Assembly: GCA_024449915.1 (NCBI GenBank)
Contig: JAMZAV010002215.1
Span: 297,253-361,252, forward strand
Direction: 5' to 3'
From: Sweltsa coloradensis
Taxonomy: Eukaryota > Arthropoda > Insecta > Plecoptera > Chloroperlidae
DNA: 64,000 bases
Shown: piece after piece, positions 33,817-44,982 of the stretch
Layout: each line of letters begins with the position of its first letter
Position numbering within the stretch: position 1 is the stretch's first letter
Made by a program: the position numbers and the translations under genes
The notes under the pieces: model-generated
What the model was told of the DNA's origin: nothing
Seen by the model: only the letters and a program-made list of their open reading frames with translations
Databases searched by the model: none

Positions 33817-34434
33817 CTAATTACTTACATCGACCCCCGTGAGCATCTGGTTTATTGTTGTGGGTTGACGATGTACGGATGTTTTGGGGTGCACATGAAG
33901 AGTGAAATGTGAATTATTGATATTAGCGTGCATGATACAGGGAATTAAATCGAGATGGTTGCGACCGATGAGGAAGCGTGAACCAAGATGCACAAGTACG
34001 GTAAATGCATAAATATTATTTGTGTATACCGGTACTTGTTTTGTGTCGTACACAAGCACAAGTAAGCCTGGATTTGGCGCATTGCATGAAACGCACGAGA
34101 CTTATCGACCACAAGGACTTAGAGCAAAAGTGGTCAACTTCGTACTATTCTTCGCATTACACGCATTGCTCACATGTTTGCTAATCATTTTACAATCACG
34201 AACGTATAATCACTCTTTAACAACATTGAATCAATTTAAAACTAGACATCATAGCATAGTTTTATCTTTTTCGATGTGTTCTGTCTTTCACTGGAAGCCT
34301 TCTGTGACAAACTGTATCTCTAGTGCTACCTGAGGAGATCATAAAACGATAGTTTTGTTAATGCTAGTGAATAGTGATGATGGTTTCTATTGCTTAACGT
34401 CTCATATTAAATATAAACCTTTTACATGTATAAT
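33817..34434. other. No recognisable gene
   Basis: Frames at 33817-34059 (minus) and 34022-34333 (plus) overlap and lack recognisable content. Confidence 0.35.
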
Positions 34435-34643
34435 TAACAAGTAATATCAAGTAACTATAGAAACTTTACAATAATCACCTACAATGCGTATAAGAAGCAA
34501 GTCTTGGGGCCACGAGATATGTTAATTCTATTGTTAATTGGTATTAACATAGCCCATATCTCATACAAAGTATGAGATACCACGCAAACCAAAAAAGCTC
34601 GTCCATCAACGCGACTGGAAAAAGCGTTCGCGAAGCTGCCTAG
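34435..34643 (+). mobile_element. HINE 3' half, alternative end
   Basis: TAGAAACTTTACAATAATCACC matches the interior of the 8.36-kb copy. The 3' end is CGTCCATCAACGCGACTGGAAAAAGCGTTCGCG then AAGCTGCCTAG at 34640-34643, followed by T. The 5' half is missing. Confidence 0.6.
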
Positions 34644-34712
34644 TAGATGACAATGGAGGACCACGACAGTACTATTATAACTCCATGGAATGACGATTAC
34701 AAAAAACGATGC

Positions 34713-34797
34713 TTTATGCCGCATGCGGGATTCGAACCCACGTCCCCGTAGAGAGAGCCACGCTTCAAATCGTATGTGTGCCACCGCGGACGGCATA
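34713..34797 (-). repeat. tRNA-derived SINE, family 3
   Basis: On the minus strand: GTGGCACACATACGATTTGA and GTGGGTTCGAATCCCGCATG, ending CGGCATA. It inserted just downstream of the HINE 3' half. Confidence 0.65.
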
Positions 34798-35945
34798 GTT
34801 TTTCAGTTTTTGTCATATTTCATTATGAGCATGTACTCTTCGTAAAAATGATTTAATCAAAGGTTGCCACACCAATACAAATAATAGGCATTAGTATTAT
34901 TTCAAGTGAATTAGGCCTATTATAAAAAAAAAACACAACAAACAACTACAGAATAATTAAATATACATTGTTGACAACGTGAGATGATTGCATTGTAGAA
35001 TCTTGAACTATTGATCTAATATTGCACAAGGTCGGGTCACTAAACTAAAGAGTGGGCGTACACTGAAGGTCAGGCTATACGAGATAAGATGTGTTCAACC
35101 TGCTTTGATTAGGTCTAATCGTACGACAACGGCGGACAGGCCTACATTCAATAAACAACGATGTGAGAGAATTCGCGGCAAGTCGAGTCGCATGACGGGT
35201 AGCAACACTTCGCTCGCTCATTGGGTGTCATCACACGCAAGCGTGATTTATTATTAACGGGCGACACTCCCAAAAGACCGAGGTATAAACCATCATTGAT
35301 CTTGTGTTGGCTGCCAGTCTTCAACTTCAAGTCTGCCCTTCCTCATTCTCATTCTCAGTGTTATCTGGTGCACGGGGCACCGGCTGCTACGCCTCGCGTT
35401 TGACTGATGTTCCTCTCGACATCAGCATCGTTCGATACTTGTAATAAAGCGAGGAACCTCTAAACGTCAACGACAAAATACATTCAAACAATATGTTCTA
35501 TTCAACAATGTATTCCCAAAAGGGATACATAAAATTATTGTAGGCCCTACTTGGGGTGACATCGAGGACTATCTTTGAACGGCGCAATTTCGTATCCCTA
35601 TAGCACTAGCAAGTAGCATGTTCTCTGCTACAACAATGACAAACAAACGTTTGAAAAATGTAGCCACAGGTTGTTTATAGGACTTTTCAAGAACAAACCA
35701 TTGACATTCATAAATGTGCAGTGTTTTATTATTTATGTTCAAATTAACGAAAAACACACCCGGAAAATATTTGAATCTGAATAACCAGAGGTAGGCCTAC
35801 CCGATGTACCCGAAAGTCGCGATTATCGACACAGAACATTAAACCATTTTTCTTTAAAACGTAGTCGTACAGGCTGGTCAACGATGGATCCAAAATAAAA
35901 CGGCAAAAAATGGCACAAAATAATATGTGGTTTAATTTTTGAAGG
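34798..35945. other. No intact gene; possible LINE remnant at 35221-35450
   Basis: The frame 35221-35403 contains KPSLILCWLPVFNFKSALP, faintly like the LHWLP-V-RI-FK segment after reverse transcriptase in many LINEs. TAATAAAGC follows near 35442. This is only suggestive. The remainder shows nothing. Confidence 0.25.
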
Positions 35946-36274
35946 CTAAAGCATCATTCACAATCAGTTCTAAGTCGTAAGGCGCAAGGTCTAACGCGTA
36001 AGGCGTAAGTCGTAAGAAATGCTAGGCGTTTACAACAACCATACCACTTTTCATTGCTCCTGTGTATTGCGCATGCGCGACAGTCAGCTGTGGAGTTTCC
36101 TTGTTCGTGATTGGCTCGTCGTAAGAAACCGTCGTAAGAATTGGATTTTGGGCAATTCGTTACTACATAAACCATATACGCCTTGCGACTTGGGACGTGT
36201 TGTGAAAGGTCTGATCGAAACACAGACTCGGCAACACAAATTATTACGACTTAGACTGATTGTGAATGTGCTTA
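35946..36274. mobile_element. MITE with about 33-bp TIRs
   Basis: CTAAAGCATCATTCACAATC and AGTTCTAAGTCGTAA on the left are inverted as TTACGACTTAGACTGATTGT and GAATGTGCTTAG on the right. Internal GTAAGGCGTAAGTCGTAAG subrepeats are present. The 100-codon plus-strand frame inside it is not supported. Confidence 0.75.
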
Positions 36275-37420
36275 GTAGCGTACGTCATGTCAAGCACGTT
36301 CTGGACTTGTGGCGGCTTTGATAACAACACATTCGGTCGGTCCTACACCTACCATCCCTATAGGCCTAACGATGACAATGACAACCTCCTATCATGATTA
36401 GCGAACAACATGTAATCGGCTGAGTTCAATATCCTCACAATACCAGTCAGGCTGTAGGTCTAGCCTACTTGAATAATAATACTGCACAGATTTATTTCAT
36501 TCCGCTGATTGTGATATGACCTTCGTTATCATTACTCATTCATTACGCTGTTGCCATTTATCGCCGACATCATATTATTTTATGAAATCACGCCATAACC
36601 CAATGCCACCATCCATTTGCACTGTTGAAACAAACATTCTCACCCCCAGACCCGCACTAGCAAGGAGGCACCCCAGACCCCCCATTGTACCAAGATGCAT
36701 AATTCCATTGATCGTTTTGATCACAAAAAATGCTCCCCCCCCCAAAAAAAATAACAAAAAAAAACAAAACAATTAGGGCTAGTTACGCTACTGTATTGAG
36801 CCTTGGACGCCAGTATACCTACCTAGTATTCCAACCCATCTCTGACGGCTAATAAACAGGGGCACTCTTCAATCAGGGCAAACAATGCCAACCTCTACGA
36901 TAAACTCACGAGGCACCTGTATTTGACCAAGGAGGGAGTTCCCCGTAGTCCACTTCATTAGTGTTGACAAATATCACGGATCAGGCGAGCCCTGTCCCAT
37001 GGGCCGTGCCCTAGTAGTCACTTAACTCCTCTAATAAGCTCACCTAGGTTTCGCACAACGCACTTATAATATGGGCGGGTGACATTGTCAGTTAAATCGA
37101 AAACGCGATACGGCAAGATTTCAGTTGATTTTTTTGTTAAAGGGCGCGTCAACCGTTAGATAATAATGCCCCAAGATGTGGGAATGAATGACAGACCCGT
37201 GCTGGACAGAACCAGACATGGGCAGGGGAGCAAAGAGGAGGGGGGGGGGTCTCAGTTTCACTGAATGAGGCGCGTAGGAACTCTTTTTCGAATTGGGGGG
37301 AGGGGGGTGGTGGTAATGCTAACATTTTGTTTGCTTTTGCATACTACAACTAGTTTTTAGTTTTAGCCGTGGTGATGAACAGCGAACTGGATGTGAAGTG
37401 GTGGGATCACAGGAAGAAGT
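36275..37420. other. No intact gene; short coding-like frame near 36.87 kb
   Basis: After an acceptor-like AATAAACAG a frame reads NANLYDKLTRHLYLTKEGVP before a stop. It has no clear donor and no recognised homolog. The rest is unannotated, with C runs and A runs at 36738-36775. Confidence 0.3.
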
Positions 37421-37580
37421 GGGGGGGGGGGGGGGTATTTACAGTATTTGGCACAGTTTGTCAGTTTGCACTGTTTGCACAGTTTGTCAGTTTGCACAGT
37501 TTGTCAGTTTGCACAGTTTGCACAGTTTGTCAGACTGTCAGTTTTGCACAGATTGCACAGTTTGTAACCCCCCCCCCCCC
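37421..37580. repeat. CAGTTTG microsatellite between G and C runs
   Basis: A run of 13 G (from about 37422), then about 120 bp of CAGTTTGTCAGTTTGCACAG repeats, then a run of about 14 C (37567-37580). The long frames over it (37369-37671 and 37398-37688) are artefacts. Confidence 0.85.
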
Positions 37581-37934
37581 AACCTTCCTATGCGCCAGCA
37601 CTGCATATTGTACAACTTTCAGTCTTCCATCCCCTACGTCCCTAAGACAATTCATTCACATCAAAAAATAGCTCACACCCTAAACTAGGCCCTACAGTAA
37701 AATTTCCCCTCCGTAGGCCTAACCACAAAAAACAACATACAACCCTTAACCTAATTAATTAAATTAATATATTGAGATTTAAAACCCAACCACGCAGAGT
37801 AATACAACATGTCAGGTTTAAATCTGTAAAGCAGAAACAATCCCGTGTTGTAGGCCTCGGTGGAGGACCACACCCACGAGACGAGGCAGCACGCGACGTT
37901 ACTGCGTGATCCACACAATGTGATTAAACGTTTT
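37581..37934. other. No recognisable gene
   Basis: Ordinary sequence with one TAGGCCTA near 37714. Confidence 0.35.
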
Positions 37935-38540
37935 TGGACTTATCGGGATAAAAGCTCGGAGAAGAAAATACCGCAAAATGTTTACGTGTTCTGCTCACAG
38001 TGAGTTCCGTCAGACAGTTTTGGGCTGAGCTCAAGCGCGCGACTCGATTCGAGAGGTCTCGGGTTTCGACCCGTCGTCACGTTTTGTGTACTTATCTGGG
38101 AGAAGCTCGGAAAGTAATTACCGCTAATTTTTAGGTTCGCTCACAGTGAGTTCACGTCAGACAGTGTTGGCTCGAGTCTAAGCGCGCGACTTGATGTCGG
38201 GGTCTCGGGTTCGATCCGTCGTCACGTGTTGTGTACTATCTGGGATAAAGCTCGGAGAAGTTTAATTACCGCTAATGTTACGTGTCTGTTCACATGTGAT
38301 CACGTCAGGAAAAGTGTGGCTGGGAGCTCAAAGGGGCGCGACTCTGATTCGAGAGGTCTCGGGTTCGATCCCGTCGTCACGTGTTGTGTACTTATCTGGG
38401 ATGAAGCTCGGAGAAGATAATTACCGCTAATGTTTACGTGTTCTGCTCACATGTGAGTTCACGTCAGACAGTGTTGGCTCGAGCTCTAAGCGCGCGACTC
38501 TGATTCGAGAGGTCTCGGGTTCGATCCCGTCGTCACCGGC
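37935..38540 (+). repeat. Tandem array of SINE family-1 tRNA-like heads
   Basis: Four tRNA-like heads (GGCTCGAGCTCTAAGCGCGC then GGTCTCGGGTTCGATCCCGT) have GGTCTCGGG cores at 38055, 38201, 38355 and 38511, a period of 146-156 bp. They alternate with a spacer ATCTGGGATAAAGCTCGGAG...TTACCGCTAATG...CACATGTGAGTTCACGTCAG, whose first copy starts near 37935. Only the last head is joined to the normal SINE body. Homopolymer-type differences between units suggest either drift or consensus error. Confidence 0.85.
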
Positions 38541-38642
38541 ACTCCCGAATGAAAGTTTTTCTGAGGTTTTCCTCAGTCGTTAATACAAATGCAGGGATTG
38601 AGTCCTCTTAAATAGGCCTCGGACATCCCTTCACAATTGTTA
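38470..38642 (+). repeat. tRNA-derived SINE, family 1 (complete)
   Basis: The head at 38470-38535 is followed by CACCGGCACTCCCGAATG, GAGGTTTTCCTCAGTCGTTA, GGGATTGAGTCCTCTTAAAT and GGACATCCCTTCACAATTG. It is collinear with 11381-11560 (inverted) and 56228-56400. Confidence 0.85.
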
Positions 38643-38879
38643 CAGGTTTCTCTCCGTATTATTTTGGATTTTAAATACATACATTAGGGCCTACCACACT
38701 TGGTACTACATATTTCGGTCACGTGACTGCGCTTTTCCCAAACCAATTTAATCGGAGGTCGTGATAAAGGGGATTCCCTGGCCACTTGTATTTTGTTTCA
38801 TAAGGATAACCGGTGTTCACAGAATTGACAACAGCTTGATCTGGTGTGACCCGACCCCTGGGCCATTGGCAGTGGCGTA

Positions 38880-39152
38880 TACCTAGAGGATACATCTTTG
38901 TACCAATACAATGTCTTAGGGTACAAGGTTTATGTAAAAGGAAATCGTTAAAATACTCGAAAACTACACATCAATTATTTTTGCTAGACCACTGACTATA
39001 GGCCTAATGACTATAGGCCCTAGGCCTACCCACATAGGCCCCTACCCTTTCACTAGGCCTATTGTGCTAACCATGATCTTTTGAGGTGAAAAAAAAGTTC
39101 ACCCCCACACCCCCCCCCCCCCACACAAAAAAGGGGGATAGTTACGCCACTG
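38880..39152. mobile_element. hAT-like short element
   Basis: It starts CAGTGGCGTATAC at 38880 and ends ATAGTTACGCCACTG at 39152, inverted CAGTGGCGTA-type ends common among hAT MITEs. No convincing 8-bp duplication is visible. The interior has a C run (39110-39122) and three TAGGCCTA octamers. Confidence 0.6.
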
Positions 39153-39399
39153 GTTGCAGTTGAACAATTATTAAAAATTTACTTTTTAGAAACCTTAATT
39201 TTTCATTGTTTTCCACACACATGGTTGCAATGAAAAAAGCATAAAAAAATCTTTTGCGGGGGCCTTTAGCCAGGGGAATTTAATAGGCCTAAGTAGCAAA
39301 AATAATATGTTCCATGCAAAAAAGAATGTAGCATGCGGATCTCCTGCTGTCAAGGCCAAGTTTTGGTACCGTAGCATAGATAGGGGCCTCCGCCTAGCC
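39153..39399. other. No recognisable gene
   Basis: AT-rich, one TAGGCCTA near 39282. Nothing else. Confidence 0.35.
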
Positions 39400-41150
39400 C
39401 ATGGGCCTAGGCCTGTAGGCCTATTTTTAAAACCCCGACCAGGGTCGGGGTTTTTTTTCGGGGGTTAAATAATAAACCCCTTACCCCAATCCCAGACGGT
39501 CTGGGGGTCCAAATGCAGAATCAACCAAAAATGACGTCCTTGGGGGTTGAAGGACGACGTCCGTGGGGGTTGAAGGACAACGTCCGTGGGGGTTGAAGGA
39601 CAACGCCCCCATTTGCACAAACAACGAGGTTTGTGATCAATTTCTCATATAAAAATTGCGAAAAAAAATGTTGCCCCCTCCCCCTTTTGGGGCCCCAAAC
39701 AAAAAGGGTTCCCAGCTCCCCCTTTCCCCCGGTGGCTCACCACCCCAGCCGACCGCAGGGGCCCAAAAACGTCGGGGCCCAACGGTAAAACCAACGGCAG
39801 GGGGCCTTTGCCGAAGAAAGGAGCCTGGACCCGCCTACGGGGTTTTGGGAAAACCCCCGGGGACCATGGTTTAAACCAAAAAAGCCCCAAAATTATTTGG
39901 CCAAAGGCCCTACTTCCATTTTTCAAATTCCCCCCTGTTGTGGGACAAAAGCCCTATGGGATGCTGCCAAATTTGTGGGAAAACTAGGGGGGGGGGCCTG
40001 GCCTCCGCCGGGGTCTTTTTTAAGGTTGGGGTTTGAAGGCCTAGGCCTAGCCGATTTTGTGCACAAAGATGAATCTTTCGTTTCCCAAAGGGTTAAAAAA
40101 AAAAAGGAAATTTAAAAAAAGTCAAAAAATTCCCAGGTTTTTAGTTTGGGCCAAAATCAACTCTGCTTGAAATCTTGAATGTCAAACCACCGGCAATTCA
40201 ACGCTTGGCTGATTACTTTCATACTGCCCTCCCTTCATGCCATGCTAAACCCAAAACCGCGACTTAAATGCAAAAACGGTACCCTTATTTTAAAAAAATC
40301 ATCGGATAAAAAAAAAATTTTGTTACCCTTTTTTAGATATTGTGAAAAACGTAAACCCCAGGGGGCCCAAAGTCCCATTTCAAAATTTAAAAACGATGTC
40401 AACAACGCGAACGATGGCAAACCACAAGCAGACTGCTCGCGATCGCGGAGCAAAGCTCTTTGAACAGCTGTTTATGAAGAAAATGCTAAAAACGCTTTTC
40501 GCCGCAGTCCGGAAAAAGGCCCCCACTTTGGGCAAAGCTTTAAAGTTTTTCAAATTTTTAATCGACAGTTTCCCCCATTTTCGACTCCCCCAAACTATTT
40601 TTAACAAGTTAAACCGAGGGTAGCAGAAACCATTTCCGTATTGCCAGTTTAAAACTAATTGGGGGAAACAAATTAATGAAAATAGCCCTAGTCTTATGGC
40701 TATTCCATTGGCCGCACTAAGGGGAATGCATTTTTCCGCACTGAAAAGTCACGGTGACGTCATTGCACTGCCGAGTGCTCCCCTTAAATGCAGTCCCCAA
40801 AGGAAAAACGGAAATTATCAAAAAACCGGTTTCAAACATGGGATCCTTTTCAGCCCCTGATCAGCTTTAAGGAAATAAAAAAAAAGTGACAATAAAAATA
40901 CCCACAAAGCATTGGGCTTAAAAATGTAACGGGTAAAGGGCCCCACAACAAGGAACTTTATTTTAAAACGGAAAAAGATTTTTAAAAAAAAAATTATTAG
41001 AAAGCCTTACTTCGGGAAATCATGATTTTTGGCTACACGGAGTAGCTATAAGCCCAGGCCCTAGCTCTAGGCCTAGCCCTTTTTGGGGTTTAATGGTGCG
41101 TTATAAACCCAAAGCCCCCTAGCTCTAGGCCTAGTCCAACCCAAAAAACA
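39400..41150. other. Homopolymer-rich stretch, possible poor consensus
   Basis: Base texture changes abruptly. Almost every position belongs to a run of 3-6 identical bases, for example CCCCGACCAGGGTCGGGG and GGGGACCATGGTTTAAACC. A 28-bp tandem repeat (GTCCGTGGGGGTTGAAGGAC) occupies 39533-39609. Open frames of 70-94 codons here resemble no protein. The texture is what a low-coverage or poorly polished consensus gives, although a natural origin is not excluded. Confidence 0.5.
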
Positions 41151-41509
41151 TACATACATACCGTCAGTAGCCCGCTAATTAAACGACTCCCTAAATTTTG
41201 AAACTCTTATTTTTGTATTGTTTCCCCTTCGTTTGGTTTAGCATATTATTAACTAATCTTCTTCATTGCTGCTGTCTGACGTTTCCCTATCCCCCAACAA
41301 AAAAAAAACAAATGTCCCGGGGCAAATATTGCACTCGATTTGTCGCACTGACCCTTTAAGCCAGTGCGCCTCAGTGCGGGTTTTTACGCACTCGCCGAGT
41401 GCAGTGCGTCCAATGGAACACGCGAAAGTTCACGTAATGCGAACTCAAATTCCCAATGGAACATGACAATCGCACTCAGTGCGCACTAGTGCGGCCAATG
41501 GAATACGCC
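40698..41509. mobile_element. MITE-like element with GGCTATTCCATTGG ends
   Basis: GGCTATTCCATTGGCCGCAC at 40698 is inverted as GTGCGGCCAATGGAATACGCC ending at 41509. The interior repeats GCACT and AGTGC motifs (CCGAGTGC, CAGTGCG) near both ends. No transposase. The first ten bases match the ends of the palindrome at 53961-54589, hinting at related termini. Confidence 0.6.
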
Positions 41510-41754
41510 ATTACTCTTAGCTTTGTTGTTTGTCCTGTTTCAATTACACCAGATACAAGTTTTCACGAAATGTACCTGTCACAACCCACAACCCAGAAAC
41601 GTTTTTTTGTCCTGTTGTAAGTTACCACAACTGCGACTGGAGTAAGAATTTTACACCTGCTTATTTAGCAGGAGTGGGTGTAAAACGACAAAATATTGCG
41701 CCCCGTAGGTTATATTATACTAGTATCTATGATTGCGCCATTTTTACAGTTTGT

Positions 41755-41836
41755 AGTGGCTTGGTTGGTGTAGTGAGAAGCCAAAAAAGAGCGCGACTCT
41801 GTTTCGGGAGGTCCCTGGTTGGTGTCGGCTTCTAAG
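41755..41836 (+). repeat. Diverged tRNA-like SINE head
   Basis: TAGTGGCTTGGTTGGTGTAG, GCGCGACTCTGTTTCGGGAG and GTCCCTGGTTGGTGTC follow the order of the family-1 head, but the B box is degraded. TAAGCCCC repeats follow. Confidence 0.45.
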
Positions 41837-42451
41837 CCCCAGTCTCCTAAGCCCCTGGACCATTTTTTGGCTTCTAAGCCCCTGTGACCGACGGATGTGC
41901 TACACGTTGCGAAGCGGGGCTAAGAAGACAAACCGGTCCGGGCTTTAGAAGACTAAAAGTCTTCTTAGGCCCTGTCTCCTAACGCCCGCACGATGTTCTT
42001 GTTCGGTCGCACACGTTGCAAAGCGGGCTGTACTTTGCTCGAGGTGAAACCATAAATTCCCAAAGGTTGGGGGTGGGTGGGGGTGGGGGGATAAAAATAA
42101 ATCATGACTTTAAAGCGAAAGTTAGCAATATTCGATTGATTGGATATTGCTTAACGTCTCATTCGACTCGAAAATGTTGCAATTAAATCATGTAGGCATT
42201 GCAAAAGCACTGTTTTAATATGCATTGATTTTATTGTGACAATTTATTCATAGTTGAATGTTGATAAAGAATTGGTTTTGGGAGAACTAACACCATAGTT
42301 TTCATTACTTAACAGTAACTGTGTAGCTGCGTGGGTAGACCCCAAATACACATAAATGTATAATATCTTTTACTTTGCATACTTAATTAATATTGTGTCG
42401 TTTTCAATTATTGCTGGCACTCAATGTCGTCTAAGATGTAATAATACTATT
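41837..42451. other. No recognisable gene
   Basis: CTTCTAAGCCCC and inverse GGGCTTAGAAG motifs at 41860-41990 form imperfect inverted repeats, then AT-rich DNA. Confidence 0.35.
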
Positions 42452-42556
42452 TACTTCAATTCAGAAATTAAAAAAGTCCACCCCAACCGGGATTCGAACC
42501 ACGGGTCTCCCACACTCCAGGTGAGCGTCGTAACTACTAGACCATCAGGACGGGTA
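42452..42556 (-). repeat. tRNA-derived SINE, family 2 (best copy)
   Basis: On the minus strand: CCTGATGGTCTAGTAGTTAC (A box), GCTCACCTGGAGTGTGGGAG, GTGGTTCGAATCCCGGTTGG (B box), then GGTGGACTTTTTTAATTTCT. The A and B boxes are intact, so this could be transcription-competent, though the acceptor stem is not tRNA-like. Confidence 0.8.
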
Positions 42557-42568
42557 AATTTTAATCTA

Positions 42569-43380
42569 CTAGGAAAACGCTTAAGTCCCGCCGCGTTGTT
42601 GGATGAGCGTAATATGGTGCATTAACACATTGTGTTACGCGGATTTTCTGTTGTTCTGTGAAAAATTCATTACTTAGTCGAAGATTTTTTTAATTAAATT
42701 AAATTAAATAAAAAATTAACTTATTTTTTTAATTAAACTAAATTAAATAAAAAATTAACTTAATTTTTTAATTAATCGTAATTTTTAAAAAAGAAAAAAA
42801 TCGTAAAATTGCAATTTTCATAAGAAATGATTATTCGATTGCGCTTAAATTTAACACGAATATATTAATTCATGAAATGAAGGTTCTGTAAAAAAATCAT
42901 TACAATAGGATAAAGCATGTAGGTGTTATAAGTCAAAGAATTGTTTAAAAAAAGAAAAAACCCATAAAATTACGATTTTCATGAGAAATAATTTTTCGAT
43001 TATGCTCAAATTTCACACGAATATCTTAATTCATAAAATTAAGGTTCTGTGAAAAAATCATTACAATCGGATAAAGCATGTAGGTGTTATAAGTCGAAGA
43101 AATTTTTTAAAAATCGAAAAAAATCGAAAAATTGCGTTTTTTATGAGAAAAAATTTCCCGATTGCGCTCAAAAACGTGGCAGTTCTAAGTTCAGAGATTT
43201 CGAAGGCCTCCATAAAATTTCATCGCAATCGGAGTATCGGTTTAGCCGGAAACGTGTTAAAAAAACACACAAAAATACAAAAAAAAAAAAAAAAGAAGAA
43301 AAAAAAAAAAAAAACATTCCGGATTTTTTTCTCCAGTGTAGTGAAATGAAATCTTCGCTTCGCTCGCTACGCTCATCCAA
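42569..43380 (-). mobile_element. Helentron-like HINE, type 1, with subrepeats
   Basis: The minus-strand 5' TTGGATGAGCGTAGCGAGCG begins at 43380 and the CTAG end is at 42569-42572. The interior contains repeated blocks of about 130-140 bp built on AATTTCACACGAATAT, TTAAGGTTCTGTGAAA and CATTACAATCGGATAAAGCA. The A-rich tract at 43260-43315 yields false Lys-rich frames. Confidence 0.8.
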
Positions 43381-43399
43381 TGAGTTGCATTATACATCT

Positions 43400-43490
43400 G
43401 AAGGGCATGGTTAAGACGCTCACCTGGAATGTGGGAGACCTGTGGTTTGAATCCCGGTTGGGGCGAACTTTTTTAATTTCTGAATTTTAT
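43400..43490 (+). repeat. tRNA-derived SINE, family 2
   Basis: GGGCATGGTTAAGACGCTCA, CCTGGAATGTGGGAGACCTG, TGGTTTGAATCCCGGTTGGG, then TTTTTTAATTTCTGAATT. It lies between two HINE copies. Confidence 0.75.
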
Positions 43491-43494
43491 TAAA

Positions 43495-44280
43495 CAAGGA
43501 AGCTTTGCAAACGCTTTTTCAGGCGCGTTGTTGGATGAGCGTAATTTTTTTAAACGAAAAAAGCGTATAATTACGATTTTCATAAAAAATTATTTTTCGA
43601 TAACGCTCAAATTTCACACCAATATATTAATTCATAAAATTAAGGTTCTGTATAAAAATCGTTACAATCTGATAAAGCATGTAGACGTTATAATTCGAAG
43701 AAATGTAAAATAAAAAAATAAAAAACGTAAAATTGCGATTTCCATGAAAAGTTATTTTTGGATTGCGCTCAAATTTCACACGAATATATTTATTCATTAA
43801 ATTAAGGTTCTATAAAAAATCATTACAATCGGATAAAGCATGTAGGTGAAATAATTCAAAGATTGTTTAAAAAATCGTAAAATAAAGATTTTCATGGAAA
43901 ATTATTTTTCGATTGCGCTCAAATTTCACACGAATATATAAATTCATAAAATTAATGTTTTGTGAAAAAATCATTACAATCGGATAAAGCGTGTAGGTGT
44001 TATAGTTCGAAGATATTGTTAAAAAATCGAAAAAAAACGTAAAATTGCGATTTTTATGAGAAATATTTTTTCGATTGCGCTCAAAAACGTGGCAGTTCTA
44101 AGTTTAGAGTTTTCGAAGGCCTCCAGAAAATTTCATTGCAATTAGAGTATTGGTTTAGCCGGAATCGTGTTAACAAAAACACAAAAATACAAAAAAAAGG
44201 GGAAAAAAGAAGGAAAAAACGGATTTGTTTCTCCAGTGTAGTGAAATGAAATCTTCGCTTCGCTCGCTACGCTCATCCAA
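43495..44280 (-). mobile_element. Helentron-like HINE, alternative 3' end
   Basis: The 5' end is at 44280. The 3' end near 43495 reads GCGCCTGAAAAAGCGTTTGC then AAAGCTTCCTTG, so the CTAG is mutated to CTTG. Three to four internal subrepeats of about 135 bp are visible. Confidence 0.75.
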
Positions 44281-44352
44281 TAATAACAATTACACCTACG
44301 GGAGTGTTTTCCGACTAACCAAATCGAGAAATATAATAATACATTATTATTA

Positions 44353-44982
44353 CGTAGGAAATCGCTTAAGTCCTGCCGCGTTGTTGGATGAGCGTAATTG
44401 GTGCATTGAGCTGCCATGTGTTACGCAGATTTTCTGTTGTTCTGTGAAAAAATTATTACTTAGTCGAAGATTTTTTTTAATTAAATTAAATAAAATAAAA
44501 AATTAACTGAATTTTTTTAATAAATCGTAATTTAAAAAAAAACAAAAAAACGTAAAATCGCAATTTTCATAAGAAATAGATTCGATTGCGCTCAAATTAA
44601 ACACGAGTATATTAATTCATGAAATTAAGGTTCTGTGAAAAAATCATTACAATAGGATAAAGCATGTAGGTGTTATAAGTCAAAGAATTGTTTTAAAAAA
44701 GAAAAAAACCGTAAAATTTCGATTTTCATGAGAAATAATTTTTCGATTACGCTCAAATTTCTCACGAATATCTAAATTCATAAAATTAGGTTCTGTGAAA
44801 AAATCATTACAATCGGATAAAGCGTGTAGGTGTTATAAGTCGAAGAAAAATCGAAAAAAATCGTAAAATTGCGTTTTTTATAAGAAAAAATTTCCCGATT
44901 GCGCTCAAAAACGTGGCAGTTCTAAGTTTAGAAATTTCGAAGGCCTCCATAAAATTTCATCGCAATCGGAGTATCGGTTTAG
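44353..44982 (-). mobile_element. Truncated HINE joined to the ankyrin pseudogene
   Basis: The 3' hairpin end is present (CGCGGCAGGACTTAAGCG; terminal CTAG decayed to CGTAG near 44353). The homology stops at GTATCGGTTTAGCC (44982), about 110 bp short of the expected 5' TTGGATGAGCG end. Ankyrin codons start on the next base. Confidence 0.75.

Noticed and set aside
37369..37688. Cys/Leu-rich 96-100 residue frames
   Set aside because: Produced by the CAGTTTG microsatellite and the flanking G and C runs.
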